This document shows, piece by piece, positions 53,709-63,532 of a stretch of 64,000 bases of DNA (position 1 is the first letter of the stretch; every line of letters begins with the position of its first letter). Below the pieces are notes generated by a model. The model had not been told where the DNA came from, did no database searches, and saw only the letters and a list, made by a program, of their open reading frames with translations. The stretch is from NCBI RefSeq assembly GCF_040256395.1, contig NZ_CP158300.1:1-64000 (forward strand). The letters are read 5' to 3'. The DNA comes from Deinococcus sonorensis KR-87 (GTDB taxonomy: Bacteria; Deinococcota; Deinococci; Deinococcales; Deinococcaceae). The translations under genes and the position numbers were made by a program.

Positions 53709-55283
53709 TTACTTGAGGTCCCAGTCCTGGTACAGGAAGCCCCAGACCGGGTGGTGGCTGAAGTGCTGAAGCTTCGGATTCACAAAATCGTAGGCCACCG
53801 GGTGGTACAGCGGCACCACCGGGTAGTCCGCCAGAATCATCTTCTGGGCCTTCTGGTAGAGCGGCACGCTGGCCTTGAGGTTCACGCCCTGCGCCTGGTC
53901 GAGCAGCGCGTCGACGGCCTTGTTCTTGTAGCCCGAGAGGTTCCAGCTGCCGGGCGCGTACTGGTTGGACTTGAACAGGATCGGCAGGAAGTCCGAGGCG
54001 TCCGGGTACGCCTGATACCACCCGGAGAGCCCGATGGCGGTGGTGCCGGGCGTGGTCATGGTGTTGATCCACTCGGCCTGCGGCAGCGTCTTGATGCTGG
54101 CCTTGATGCCGATCACCGCGAGCTGCTGCTGCACCGCCTGGGCGATCTTGGTCAGGTCACCGTCGGTGCTGGTGAGCAGGGTGGTGCTCACGCCGTTCTT
54201 GAGGCCCGCCTGCGCCATCAGCGCCTTGCCCTTGGCCGGGTCGTAGCCCACGTCCTTCACGGTGGGGTCGTTGCCCGCCAGTCCCAGCGGCAGAATCTGG
54301 GTGGCGATCTTGCCGCGCCCGTTGATCAGCTGCAGGATGCGCTTCTTGTCGATGGCGTGGCTGACCGCCTCGCGCACCAGTTTGTTGTCGAAGGGGGCCT
54401 TCTGGGTGTTCATGTACACGTAGTACGTGCCGATCTGCACCGCGTCGTGCACATAGGACTTGTACTGAGGACTCTGCAGGATCGAGGCAAACTGGGCGCT
54501 GGGCACGCCGCTGCCGAGCACGTCCACCCCGCCGCGCTGGGCCCGCAGCAGCGCCACCTGATCGCTCAGGCTCAGCAGGATGTGCACCTCGTCGAGCTTG
54601 GCGGCGTGGGCCTTGTCAAAGTAGTTGGGGTTCTTGACCAGCACCATCTCCTGCCCCGGCACCCACGACTTGAGCAGGAACGGCCCGTTGCCCACCACGT
54701 GGTGCGAGTAGTCCTGCGGCCACTTCTCGGCGGCCTTGCGGTCCACCGCCGACGCGAAGGGCGTTGCGAGGTAGTTCAGGAAGGTGCGGTCCGGCTTGAT
54801 CAGCTGAAAACTGATGGTGTAGGGGTCGGGCGTCTTGATGCCGCTGACGTCCTTGGCCTTGCCGTCCACGAAGGCGGCGGCCCCCTCCAGATTGCCGAAC
54901 CAGCCGGCCTTTCCGCTCTGGGGCGACTTGCTCTTGGGATCAAGCACCCGCTCAATGGCGTATTTGAAGGCGGCGGCGTCGGTCGGCTCACCGTCGGCGA
55001 ACTTGATGCCCTTCTTGATGTGGAAGGTGTAGGTCTTGCCGTCCTTGCTGACCTGCCCCAGATCGGTGGCCGCCCACGGCACCAGGGTCGTGCCTTCACG
55101 GTAGGTCAGCAGCGTGACAAAGAGGGCGTGCTCCACCGGCCAGTTCTGCACGTCGTCGCCGATGGCCGGGTCGAGGGTGTGCATGTCCGCCGAGTAGGCG
55201 ACGGTCACGCTTTTGACGGCGAGGGCGGGGCTGGCGGCCAGGGCGACCGTCAGCGGAAGGGCACCGAGCAGGAAACGTTTCAC
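53709..55283 (-). CDS. ABC transporter substrate-binding protein (SBP_bac_5), tandem copy 2
   Basis: Second of two neighbouring paralogues serving importer B. The GTG start at 55283 has AGGAG seven bases upstream; signal peptide KRFLLGALPLTVALAASPALA. SVTVAYSADMHTLDPAIGDD, GKTYTFHIKKGIKFADGEPT and HHVVGNGPFLLKSWVPGQEM are SBP_bac_5 blocks. It is closely similar to the product of the next gene upstream, and one stretch of about 130 bases is almost identical at DNA level. 524 residues. The copies may widen the peptide range of a single permease pair. Confidence 0.93.
   Translation of the reverse strand: MKRFLLGALPLTVALAASPALAVKSVTVAYSADMHTLDPAIGDDVQNWPVEHALFVTLLTYREGTTLVPWAATDLGQVSKDGKTYTFHIKKGIKFADGEPTDAAAFKYAIERVLDPKSKSPQSGKAGWFGNLEGAAAFVDGKAKDVSGIKTPDPYTISFQLIKPDRTFLNYLATPFASAVDRKAAEKWPQDYSHHVVGNGPFLLKSWVPGQEMVLVKNPNYFDKAHAAKLDEVHILLSLSDQVALLRAQRGGVDVLGSGVPSAQFASILQSPQYKSYVHDAVQIGTYYVYMNTQKAPFDNKLVREAVSHAIDKKRILQLINGRGKIATQILPLGLAGNDPTVKDVGYDPAKGKALMAQAGLKNGVSTTLLTSTDGDLTKIAQAVQQQLAVIGIKASIKTLPQAEWINTMTTPGTTAIGLSGWYQAYPDASDFLPILFKSNQYAPGSWNLSGYKNKAVDALLDQAQGVNLKASVPLYQKAQKMILADYPVVPLYHPVAYDFVNPKLQHFSHHPVWGFLYQDWDLK
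54949..55078 (-). repeat. Near-identical segment shared by the two tandem binding-protein genes (copy 2)
   Basis: About 130 bases that differ at only about three positions from 56571-56699 in the neighbouring gene, while flanking parts of the two genes differ much more. Suggests recent gene conversion or strong selection. Confidence 0.75.
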
Positions 55284-55331
55284 AACAGCACTCCTAGAGA
55301 AAGAGGGCGAAAGGACGGCACACCCGCCCTC

Positions 55332-56912
55332 TTATTTGAGCTTCCAGTCCTGATAGACGTAGTTCCACACCGGGTGGAGATCGGTGTTCGTCAGGCGCGG
55401 GTTGATGAAGTTGTACTGAACCGTGTTGTACAGCGGCACCCACGGGTAATCCGCCAGAATCTGCTTCTGCGCTTTCTGGTAGCCGGGCAACGCCTGTTTG
55501 AGCGGCTGACCGCGCAGCGCCTGAAGCTGCTGGTCCACCGCCGGATTCTTGTAGTTGGCGAGGTTGAAGCCGCCCGGCTGGATGTAGGCGGCCTCGAACA
55601 GCACGTCGAGAAAATCCGAGGGGTCCGGGTAATCCTGGAACCACGCCGAGATGCCGATGCTGGTGCTGCCGGGCGTGGTGATGGTGTTGATGTACTCGGC
55701 GCCCGGCAGGGCCTTGATGTCCACCTTCATGCCGATGGCGGAGAGCTGCTGCTGCACCGCCTGCGCCAGCTTGGGACCGGGCTCGTCGGCCATGGTGATC
55801 AGCGTCAGCGTCTGGGAGGCGTCGTAGCCGGCCTGCTTCAGCAGGTCTTTGGCTTTGGTCGCGTTTGGGGTACCGGCTGGAATGCTGGGGTCATAGCCGG
55901 GCATGCCCGGCGGCAGAATCTGCCCGGTGGCCTTGCCGCGCCCGTTGACGAGCTGCACCATGCGGGCCTTGTCGATGGCAGCGTTCACCGCCTCGCGCAC
56001 CAGCTTGTTGTTGAAGGGAGCCTTCTGGGTGTTCATGAACACGTAGTACGTCCCGACCTGCACCAGGCTCTTGACGTACGCCTTGTACTGCGGGTTGGAG
56101 GTGATCGCCGCGAACTGCGCCGAGGGAATGCCGTTGCCGAGCACATCCACCTGACCACGCTGGGCGCGCAGCAGCGCCACCTGCTCGCTGAGCCCCAGCG
56201 AGAACTCGATCCGGTCAATCTGGGCCGCGTTGGCCTTGTCGAAGTAGGTGGGGTTCTTGACCAGCACCACCCGCTGGCCCGGCACCCACGAGTCGAGCAG
56301 GAACGGCCCGTTGCCCACCACGTGGTGCGAGAAATCGCTGCCCCATTTCTCGGCGGCCTGGCGCGGCACCGCCGCCGAGAACGGGGTGGCCAGCACGTTC
56401 AGGAAGGTGCGGTCCGGTTTGACCAGCTGAAACTGAATGGTGTAGGGATCGGGCGTCTTGATGCCGCTCACCGTCTTGGCTTTGCCGGCCACGAAATCGG
56501 CCGCGCCCACCAGGTTGCCGTACCAGCCCCCGGTGCCGCCCTGCGGCGATTTGGTCTTGGGGTTGAGGACCCGCTCGATGGCGTATTTGAAGGCGGCGGC
56601 GTCGGTCGGCTCACCGTCGGCGAACTTGATGCCTTTCTTGATGTGGAAGGTGTAGGTCTTGCCGTCCTTGCTGACCTGCCCCAGGTCGGTGGCCGCCCAG
56701 GGCCTCAGGTCAGTGCCTTTGCCGTAGGTCAGCAGCGTGACGAACAGGGCGTGCTCCACCGGCCAGTTCTGCACGTCATACCCAATGGCCGGATCGAGGC
56801 TCTGAAAATCCGAAGGATAACTGACCGTCACGGTGCTGCCCGCCGCGAGGGCGGAGCCCAACGACAGGGCCAGCATCAGACCGAAAGCGGACAGCGCGGC
56901 AGGCTTGGGCAT
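55332..56912 (-). CDS. ABC transporter substrate-binding protein (SBP_bac_5), tandem copy 1
   Basis: First binding protein of importer B, directly after its permease genes. AAGGAGT precedes the ATG; signal peptide ALSAFGLMLALSLGSALAAG. STVTVSYPSDFQSLDPAIGY, DVQNWPVEHALFVTLLTYG, GKTYTFHIKKGIKFADGEPT and HHVVGNGPFLLDSWVPGQRV parallel the second copy closely. 526 residues. Probably a peptide binder. The 48-base gap to copy 2 suggests co-transcription. Confidence 0.93.
   Translation of the reverse strand: MPKPAALSAFGLMLALSLGSALAAGSTVTVSYPSDFQSLDPAIGYDVQNWPVEHALFVTLLTYGKGTDLRPWAATDLGQVSKDGKTYTFHIKKGIKFADGEPTDAAAFKYAIERVLNPKTKSPQGGTGGWYGNLVGAADFVAGKAKTVSGIKTPDPYTIQFQLVKPDRTFLNVLATPFSAAVPRQAAEKWGSDFSHHVVGNGPFLLDSWVPGQRVVLVKNPTYFDKANAAQIDRIEFSLGLSEQVALLRAQRGQVDVLGNGIPSAQFAAITSNPQYKAYVKSLVQVGTYYVFMNTQKAPFNNKLVREAVNAAIDKARMVQLVNGRGKATGQILPPGMPGYDPSIPAGTPNATKAKDLLKQAGYDASQTLTLITMADEPGPKLAQAVQQQLSAIGMKVDIKALPGAEYINTITTPGSTSIGISAWFQDYPDPSDFLDVLFEAAYIQPGGFNLANYKNPAVDQQLQALRGQPLKQALPGYQKAQKQILADYPWVPLYNTVQYNFINPRLTNTDLHPVWNYVYQDWKLK
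56571..56699 (-). repeat. Near-identical segment shared by the two tandem binding-protein genes (copy 1)
   Basis: Partner of 54949-55078. It encodes the conserved FADGEPTDAAAFKYAIERVL segment and the residues just before it. Confidence 0.75.
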
Positions 56913-56952
56913 AGGACTCCTTGGTGATGGACGAGGGCGAAGGGACAGAAGC

Positions 56953-57873
<921 letters not shown>

Positions 57874-58782
57874 TCAGGTCGCCTTCTTTCCGCTCTTGAC
57901 GTCGAGGGCGTCGCGCAGGCCGTCTCCGAGCAGGTTGAAACTCAGCACCGAGAGCCCCAGGAAAATGCCGGGGAAGATCACCAGCCACGGACTGACGGTC
58001 AGGTACTGCGAGCCGTCCGAGATCATGTTGCCCCAGTCGGGCGTGGGCGGCTGCACCCCGATGCCGACGTACGACAGCGCCGCCACGAACAGCACGGTGG
58101 TCGAGAAGTTAAGGGTGCTGTAGACCATCACCTGACCGAGAATCTGCGGCAGGGCGTGCCGGAAGATGATCCGCGTGTCGCTGGCGCCCAGCGCCCGGGC
58201 CGCCTCGACGTACTCGCGCCGGCGCACCGAGAGCAGTTCGGCCCGGATCACCCGTGCCAGATAGAACCAGCCCACCCCCCCGATCACGCCGATGATCACC
58301 CCGATGCCGGGCCGCAGCACCGCCGCCAGGAAGGCCGCCAGCAGCAGCACCGGAAAGCTGATCAGCACGTCGGTGACGCGCATGATCAGCGTGTCGGCCA
58401 GCCCGCCGAAGTACCCGGCCAGCGTGCCGAGCACCAGGGCGATGCTGGTGGCGATCAGGTTGGAGAGCACCGCGACCAGCAGCGACGTGCGGGTCCCGAA
58501 GATCAGGCGGCTGTACAGGTCGCGGCCCAGGGCGTCGGTCCCGAACCAGAAGGTGTGCGTCGGCGGCAGCGGCGCTCCAAGTTCAGACAGTCCATTCGGG
58601 TACTGCACCGCCGGGTCGTGCGGCGCCAGCCACGGCGCGAAGATGCAGATGATGATCAGCACCGCCGTGATCAACAGACCCAACAGCGCGCCGCGCTGCC
58701 GGCGGAACCGGCGCCACGCTGCGGACGACGCGCCCCTGGATTTCAGCTGCGGCCGGGGCATCGGAGGAGCATCAACGTTCAC
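57874..58782 (-). CDS. Peptide-type ABC transporter permease (DppC/OppC-like), importer B
   Basis: Membrane subunit. After a basic head (SSAAWRRFRRQRGALLG) come the first span LLITAVLIIICIFAPWLAPH, FWFGTDALGRDLYSRLIFGT (OppC signature), YVEAARALGASDTRIIFRHA (EAA loop) and NLLGDGLRDALD. The GTG at 58782 is chosen because GAGG lies six bases upstream, giving 302 residues; the in-frame ATG 21 bases further on lacks such a site. It lies 56 bases downstream of the proline iminopeptidase gene on the same strand. Confidence 0.92.
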   Translation of the reverse strand: MNVDAPPMPRPQLKSRGASSAAWRRFRRQRGALLGLLITAVLIIICIFAPWLAPHDPAVQYPNGLSELGAPLPPTHTFWFGTDALGRDLYSRLIFGTRTSLLVAVLSNLIATSIALVLGTLAGYFGGLADTLIMRVTDVLISFPVLLLAAFLAAVLRPGIGVIIGVIGGVGWFYLARVIRAELLSVRRREYVEAARALGASDTRIIFRHALPQILGQVMVYSTLNFSTTVLFVAALSYVGIGVQPPTPDWGNMISDGSQYLTVSPWLVIFPGIFLGLSVLSFNLLGDGLRDALDVKSGKKAT

Positions 58783-58838
58783 AATAAACCTCGCTGAACA
58801 GCTGGAGGCGGGCCCGGGTGAGGGTCGCCCGGGTGAAT

Positions 58839-59750
58839 TCAGACCAGTGAAACCGCGAAGCTCCCGGCCTCGACGTCCGCCAGGAACCGCTTGAGTGCGT
58901 CGAAGTACGTCTGTGGGTCGTCCCACATGCTCAGGTGGCTACCGGCCTCGCAGATCGAGACGCGGCTGTTCGGCATCCGGCGGCCCATCTCCTCGATGTC
59001 CTCCGGGCGCATGGTGTCGTGGCGGCCCACCGACAGCAGCGTGGGCACCGTGATGCGGTGCAGGTCGGCCCAGCGGTCCCAGTCCTTGAAGGTCCCGGTC
59101 ACCACAAACTCGTTGGCCCCCTGCATGGTGTTGTACACCGGCGTGGCGAGGTGCCCGAACATGCGCTGCACCGGCTCGGGCCACGGCACCACCCGGCAGA
59201 TGTGCTGGTTGTAGAGCTGGGTGAGCAGTTCAGTGTATTCCGGGTGGTCCAGCGTGCCGGCCTCCTCGTGGCGCAGCATGGTCTGCACGTCCTCGGGGGC
59301 CATCCGGCCGCGCAACTCGCCCAGGTAGGTGAGGTACGAGGCGATGCTGGCGGTCATGTTGCTGACGATCAGGCCCTTGAGGTGCTGCTGGTACTTCAGG
59401 GCGTACTCCAGCCCCAGCATGCCGCCCCAGGAATTGCCGAACAGGTAGAACTGCTCCAGCCCCAGCGCGGCCCGCACCTGCTCCACCTCCTCGCGGAAGC
59501 GCTCCACCGTCCAGAGTGACGCGTCGTCCGGCTGGTCGGAGTAGTAGCTGCCCAGCTGATCGTAGTAGTAGAAGGTGTACTCGTCCGGCGAGAGCCACTG
59601 CTCGAAACACTCGAAATACTCGTGGGTACAGCCGGGACCACCGTGCAGCAGCAGCAGGGTGATGGGCCCGTGCCCGACCTTGCGGGTATACACCGTGTAC
59701 CGCTGGTCCACGGAGATCCGCTGAACGTTCGCTTCCTCTGATCCGGTCAT
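58839..59750 (-). CDS. pip: Proline iminopeptidase (alpha/beta hydrolase)
   Basis: Cytoplasmic serine peptidase releasing N-terminal proline from di- and oligopeptides (peptidase S33). LLLLHGGPGCTHEYFE is the oxyanion HGGPG motif. LFGNSWGGMLGLEYA holds the nucleophile Ser (GxSxGG). The Asp is in SVGRHDTMRPED and the His in EAGSHLSMWDDP. 303 residues is typical. It leads the minus-strand peptide island, has a recognisable promoter and is divergent from an Lrp-family regulator, so the regulator may control the whole island. Confidence 0.92.
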   Translation of the reverse strand: MTGSEEANVQRISVDQRYTVYTRKVGHGPITLLLLHGGPGCTHEYFECFEQWLSPDEYTFYYYDQLGSYYSDQPDDASLWTVERFREEVEQVRAALGLEQFYLFGNSWGGMLGLEYALKYQQHLKGLIVSNMTASIASYLTYLGELRGRMAPEDVQTMLRHEEAGTLDHPEYTELLTQLYNQHICRVVPWPEPVQRMFGHLATPVYNTMQGANEFVVTGTFKDWDRWADLHRITVPTLLSVGRHDTMRPEDIEEMGRRMPNSRVSICEAGSHLSMWDDPQTYFDALKRFLADVEAGSFAVSLV

Positions 59751-59824
59751 GTCCAGCTCCTGTCAGGCCCCGCTCAGGATGATTGGCGCTTCCCACTACA
59801 GCGACGACGTGATTCAGTGATGGA

Positions 59825-59857
59825 TTGAAGAGTAACGGAAATTTACTGTATCGTCAA
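59825..59857. promoter_or_regulatory. Overlapping divergent promoters of pip and lrp-type genes
   Basis: Minus strand: TTGACG (59852-59857), 17-base spacer, TACTCT (59829-59834), driving pip. Plus strand: TTGAAG (59825-59830), 16-base spacer, TGTATC (59847-59852), a weaker candidate driving the Lrp-type gene. The two overlap almost completely, so only one may fire at a time. Confidence 0.5.
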
Positions 59858-59900
59858 CCGAAGCGAAATCCATCTACAAAAACGGAGGTTTGAGGAATTT

Positions 59901-60395
59901 ATGCTTCCAAGACAGATCGCCCCGGACCTTGACGACATCGACCGGACCCTGCTGGAACTGCTGCAGGAAGACGCGGACCAGAACCACGCCGACATGGCCG
60001 CGCGGGTGGGCCTCTCGGCGGCCGGCGTCCACAAGCGGCTCAAGCGGCTGCGCCAGGAGGGCTACGTGCGCCGGCTCACGGCCCAGCTGGACCGCAGCCG
60101 GCTGGGCCTGGACCTGCTGTGCTTTCTAAAGATCACGTTTCGCAGCAACCTGCAGCCGGAGAACCTGGTGGACCTGCAGCGCGCCATCCGGGCGCTGCCG
60201 GAGGTGCTGGAGTGCTACACCCTGACCGGCAGCAGCGACGCGATCCTGAAGGTGGCCGTCACCGACCACATCGCGCTGCGCGACTTCCTGAGCCGGCTGT
60301 CGCTGCAGCAGCAGGTGATTGAGCGGGCCGAGACCTGCATCGCGCTGGAGGAATTCAAGGAAGGTGGCGCGCTGCCCCTCCGGGACCCGGCGTGA
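59901..60395 (+). CDS. Lrp/AsnC-family transcriptional regulator
   Basis: Amino-acid-responsive DNA-binding protein. LDDIDRTLLELLQEDADQNH then ADMAARVGLSAAGVHKRLKR and LRQEGYVRRLTAQLD are the Lrp HTH. The RAM/AsnC ligand domain follows: LLCFLKITF, ALPEVLECYTLTGSSDAILK, VTDHIALRDFLSRL. 164 residues is normal. GAGGA lies four bases before the ATG. The stop overlaps the GTG of the glutamine-synthetase-like gene (GTGA). It probably controls both its own operon and the divergent peptide island. Confidence 0.93.
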   Translation: MLPRQIAPDLDDIDRTLLELLQEDADQNHADMAARVGLSAAGVHKRLKRLRQEGYVRRLTAQLDRSRLGLDLLCFLKITFRSNLQPENLVDLQRAIRALPEVLECYTLTGSSDAILKVAVTDHIALRDFLSRLSLQQQVIERAETCIALEEFKEGGALPLRDPA

Positions 60396-61705
60396 GCGCC
60401 CCCGCCGACCTGAATGCCGAGGGCATCCGCTACCTGCGGGTGCTGTGGTCGGACAACGCCAACGTCATCCGGGCGCGGGCGGTGCGGACCACCCAGCTGC
60501 CCGGCACCCAGGTGAGCATCTCGGCCGGGCAGCTCGCCCTGCCGGTGATGCAGGACAGCGTGGTGCCGGGCGCCGGACTGGGGCCGGTGGGCGAGGCGCA
60601 GCTGATGCCCGACTGGAGCACCCTGCGCCGCCTGCCCTACGCGCCGGGCGAGGCGCAGGTGCTGGGTGACCTGTGGCAGGACGGGCAGCCGTGGGCACAT
60701 TGCCCGCGCACCTTTCTGAAGCGGCAGATTCAGCAGCTCGGGGAGCGGGGTCTGAGTGTCCAGGCGGCCTTCGAGAACGAGTTCTACCTGCTGCGGGCCG
60801 GGCCGGACGGGTATCGGCCGGCCGACACCACGGTGTATGCCCAGACCGGCAGCATGAACCTGCACCGGGCCTTCATTCACGCGCTCACCGACGCGCTGGA
60901 GCAGCAGGGGCTGGTGCCGGAACTGTACTACCCCGAGTCGGGGCCGGGCCAGCAGGAGCTGTCGGTGCGCCACACCGACGCCCTGGGCAGCGCCGATCAG
61001 CAGGTGGTGTTCCGCGAGACGGTGCGCGGCGTGGCCCAGGCGCACGGCTACGTGGCCTGCTTCCTGCCCAAGGTGTTCGAGGCGTCGGCCGGCAGCGGCT
61101 GCCACATCAACCTGAGCCTGTGGCGCAATGGGCAGAACCAGACCGGCGACCCGGGTGATCCCACCGGCCTGTCGGAAGAGGCGCGCCATTTCATCGCGGG
61201 GGTGCTGGCGCATCTGCCGGCGTTGTGCGCCCTGACGGTGCCCACGCCCAACTCGTACCGGCGGCTGCGGCCCCAGGCGTGGGCCGGTGCCTACCGCACC
61301 TGGGGCTACGGCAACCGGGAGGCGGCGGTGCGGGTCACCCGGGGCAGAGCCGGGGCCAGCCGCTTCGAGCTGAAAACCGCTGACGCCACGGCCAACCCCT
61401 ACCTGGCGCTGGGCGCGCTGCTGGCCGCCGGGCTGGACGGCCTGACACAGCAGTTGCCGCTGCCCGACGAGGTCACGCGCGATCCGGGAAGCCTGACTCC
61501 GGAGCAGCGGCTGGAGCAGGGCATCGAGCCGCTGCCGGCCTCGCTGGACGCGGCCATGGCGGCGCTGGAACAGGACGGGGCGCTGCAAGGCGCGCTGGGC
61601 GCGGCGCGCGCACAAGCGTATCTGGCGGTGCGGCGGGCCGAATGGACGGCCCTCAAGGACCTGAGCCTCACGGATGAGCTGGCACTGCTGGCGGAACGGT
61701 ACTGA
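60392..61705 (+). CDS. Glutamine-synthetase-family ligase (gamma-glutamyl-amine synthetase-like)
   Basis: ATP-dependent ligase of the GS superfamily, distinct from housekeeping GlnA. QAAFENEFYLLRAG supplies metal-binding Glu, KVFEASAGSGCHINLSLW the GSGxHxN block, TPNSYRRLRPQAWAGAY the NSYxRL segment, and RFELKTADATANPYLALGAL the RxExxxxDxxANPYL C-terminal signature. 437 residues. Such proteins often glutamylate amines (PuuA, GlnA3/4 type), and the substrate is not shown. GTG start in a four-base overlap with the Lrp gene; an amidohydrolase follows one base after its stop. GS and amidohydrolase domains are fused in FluG/NodGS proteins, so the two may act together. Confidence 0.88.
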   Translation: MSAPADLNAEGIRYLRVLWSDNANVIRARAVRTTQLPGTQVSISAGQLALPVMQDSVVPGAGLGPVGEAQLMPDWSTLRRLPYAPGEAQVLGDLWQDGQPWAHCPRTFLKRQIQQLGERGLSVQAAFENEFYLLRAGPDGYRPADTTVYAQTGSMNLHRAFIHALTDALEQQGLVPELYYPESGPGQQELSVRHTDALGSADQQVVFRETVRGVAQAHGYVACFLPKVFEASAGSGCHINLSLWRNGQNQTGDPGDPTGLSEEARHFIAGVLAHLPALCALTVPTPNSYRRLRPQAWAGAYRTWGYGNREAAVRVTRGRAGASRFELKTADATANPYLALGALLAAGLDGLTQQLPLPDEVTRDPGSLTPEQRLEQGIEPLPASLDAAMAALEQDGALQGALGAARAQAYLAVRRAEWTALKDLSLTDELALLAERY

Positions 61706-61706
61706 C

Positions 61707-62849
61707 ATGCTGGAACTCGAACATCTGGCGTTCTACGATCACCACGCCCACGGGCTGTACCACGAGCCGCTGTGGCGCACGGCCCCGCTGGAGGCCTACT
61801 TCACCGAGGCCTACGACCCGCACATCCTGCAGCGCTTCGTGCCGGACACGCTGTTCTACCGCCGCAGCCTGCGCGATCTGAGTGAGCTGTACGGCTGTGA
61901 CCCGAACGCGGACGCGCTGCGCGAGGTGCGCGCCGGGGTGGATTACCCGGCCCTGTGCCGCGACCTGTTCCAGCGGGCCAACATTCAACACCTGCTGCTG
62001 GACGACGGCTTCTGGCCGGACCGGCTGTGGAGCGTGGCGCAGGCCCGGGAGCGGCTGCCACTCCCGGTGCAGCGGGTGGTGCGCATTGAGAGCGAGCTGG
62101 AGCTGCTGCTGCCCCACCACGACGCGCCCGGCACTCTGCTGGACGCGCTGGAACAGGTGCTGCGCGAGGCGGGCCGCAGCGCCGCCGGGTTCAAGAGCAT
62201 CATCGCGTACCGCACCGGGCTGGCGGTGGAGCCGCCGACCCCCGCCGCCCTGGAGCGCGGCTTCCGCCAGGACCGCGAACGCGGCGGACGGGTGCAGGAC
62301 AAGGCGCTGCTGGACGCCGCGCTGCTGCGCGGGCTACAGGTGGCCACCGACCTGGGGCTGCCGGTGCAGTTCCACACCGGCTACGGCGATCCGGACCTGG
62401 ACATGCGGCTGGCCAGCCCGCTGCATCTCAGGGGCGTGATCGAGACGCCGGCCTTCCGGGACCTGCAGGTGGTGCTGCTGCACTGCTACCCCTACGTCCG
62501 CGAGGCCGGGTATCTGGCGAGCGTGTACCGGGGCGTGTACCTGGACCTGGGGCTGACCATTCCCTACACCAGCGTGTCGGCGATGCAGACGGCGCTGCAC
62601 GAGGCGCTGCACCTCTCCCCCATCAGCAAGCTCCTGATCTCGACCGACGCGCAGCGGACCCCGGAACTGTACTGGCTGGCGGCCCGCTGGGCCCGGCGGA
62701 CCATTGGGGCGGTGCTGAGCCAGACGGTGGCGCTCGGCGACCTGACGAAAGCGGAGGCCGACTGGGCCGCGTCCCGGCTGCTGTGGGACAACGCGGTGGA
62801 ACTGTACCGGGCCCCTGTGGCTGAGGAGCAGGCCAGCCATACGCCCTGA
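61707..62849 (+). CDS. Amidohydrolase family protein (Amidohydro_2, FluG N-domain-like)
   Basis: Metal-dependent hydrolase, TIM-barrel. FYDHHAHGLYHEPLWR gives the HxH pair; LPVQFHTGYGDPDLDMRLAS a further His; DLQVVLLHCYPYVREAGYLA another His; and ISKLLISTDAQRTPELYWLA the final Asp. This matches the amidohydrolase group fused to GS domains in FluG. The ATG at 61707, one base past the GS-like stop, gives 380 residues. Operon partner of the GS-like ligase and the Lrp regulator. It may cleave a gamma-glutamyl intermediate; this is inference. Confidence 0.88.
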   Translation: MLELEHLAFYDHHAHGLYHEPLWRTAPLEAYFTEAYDPHILQRFVPDTLFYRRSLRDLSELYGCDPNADALREVRAGVDYPALCRDLFQRANIQHLLLDDGFWPDRLWSVAQARERLPLPVQRVVRIESELELLLPHHDAPGTLLDALEQVLREAGRSAAGFKSIIAYRTGLAVEPPTPAALERGFRQDRERGGRVQDKALLDAALLRGLQVATDLGLPVQFHTGYGDPDLDMRLASPLHLRGVIETPAFRDLQVVLLHCYPYVREAGYLASVYRGVYLDLGLTIPYTSVSAMQTALHEALHLSPISKLLISTDAQRTPELYWLAARWARRTIGAVLSQTVALGDLTKAEADWAASRLLWDNAVELYRAPVAEEQASHTP

Positions 62850-62924
62850 CGCCAGCCGGCAGGTCAGGGCCACTGCACCCGAATATGAGCCGGCTGTACA
62901 GTCTGTCAGGCGCTGTTTTATAAG

Positions 62925-63401
62925 ATGAGCAGCATGGCATCCTCACGAACCCTCCATCTCCTGCTCGTGGATGACAGTGAGCAAGATCAGCTGCTGGTCA
63001 CCAGCGTGCTTCAGCAGTTGAAGCCCGCGCCGGCATACCGGACGGTGCAGACCTGCGAGGAGGCGCTGGAGCTCCTGCGCAAGCTCTCGGAGGTGGGCGA
63101 GCCGCTGCCGGACCTGCTGCTCCTCGACCTGCATCTGCCGCGCATGAACGGCCCGGAGCTGCTGCAGTGTCTCAAGGCGGATCCCACGTTTGCGTCAATG
63201 CCGGTCATCGTGTTCAGCACGTCGGCCTCCGCGCGCGACATCCGTCAGTGCTATCTGGAGCGCAGCGCCGCCTACATGGTCAAGCCCATTGAGTTCACGC
63301 AGCTGGCCGAAGCGCTGGAATGCCTGGTCGCGTTCTGGGGCAACCCCGCGGTGCGGCTGCCCAGCCACGTCCAGCGCGCTCGGCCGGCTTCCACCGCCTG
63401 A
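62925..63401 (+). CDS. CheY-like response regulator (Rcp1 type), receiver only
   Basis: Stand-alone phospho-acceptor domain. LHLLLVDDSEQDQLLVTSVL has the acidic pair; PDLLLLDLHLPRMNGPELLQ the phospho-Asp; VIVFSTSASARDIRQCYL the Ser/Thr; and SAAYMVKPIEFTQLAEAL the Lys. No output domain. Its long loop after the first helix (YRTVQTCEEALELLRKL) is like Rcp1-type regulators that serve phytochrome-like kinases. 158 residues from ATG 62925; an in-frame ATG lies nine bases later. TATAAG just upstream may be the -10. No kinase is adjacent; the partner could be one of the kinases at 25-37 kb. Confidence 0.88.
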   Translation: MSSMASSRTLHLLLVDDSEQDQLLVTSVLQQLKPAPAYRTVQTCEEALELLRKLSEVGEPLPDLLLLDLHLPRMNGPELLQCLKADPTFASMPVIVFSTSASARDIRQCYLERSAAYMVKPIEFTQLAEALECLVAFWGNPAVRLPSHVQRARPASTA

Positions 63402-63483
63402 GCAGTGTGGACCCCCGGCCAGGGTCCAGCGGGCGTGCGGACCACGGCTCCGGAGGAATGACCCTGACCACGTGGGGAAAGAA

Positions 63484-63518
63484 GCGGGGCCGGCAGGGAC
63501 GTTCCCTGCCGGCCCCGC
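63484..63518 (-). terminator. Strong terminator between response regulator and disulfide reductase genes
   Basis: Perfect 16-bp stem GCGGGGCCGGCAGGGA (63484-63499) / TCCCTGCCGGCCCCGC (63503-63518) with a three-base loop. The minus-strand side continues TTCTTTCCCC, so it mainly serves the gene at 63533; it may also block plus-strand read-through. Confidence 0.85.
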
Positions 63519-63532
63519 CCGCATTCCGTTGC

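Noticed and set aside
52470..56927. A plus-strand open frame of nearly 1,500 codons
   Set aside because: It is antisense to three binding-protein genes and an aminopeptidase whose motifs are unmistakable. The translation is a Val/Gly/Arg/His-rich shadow produced by GC-rich codon usage, with no domain.
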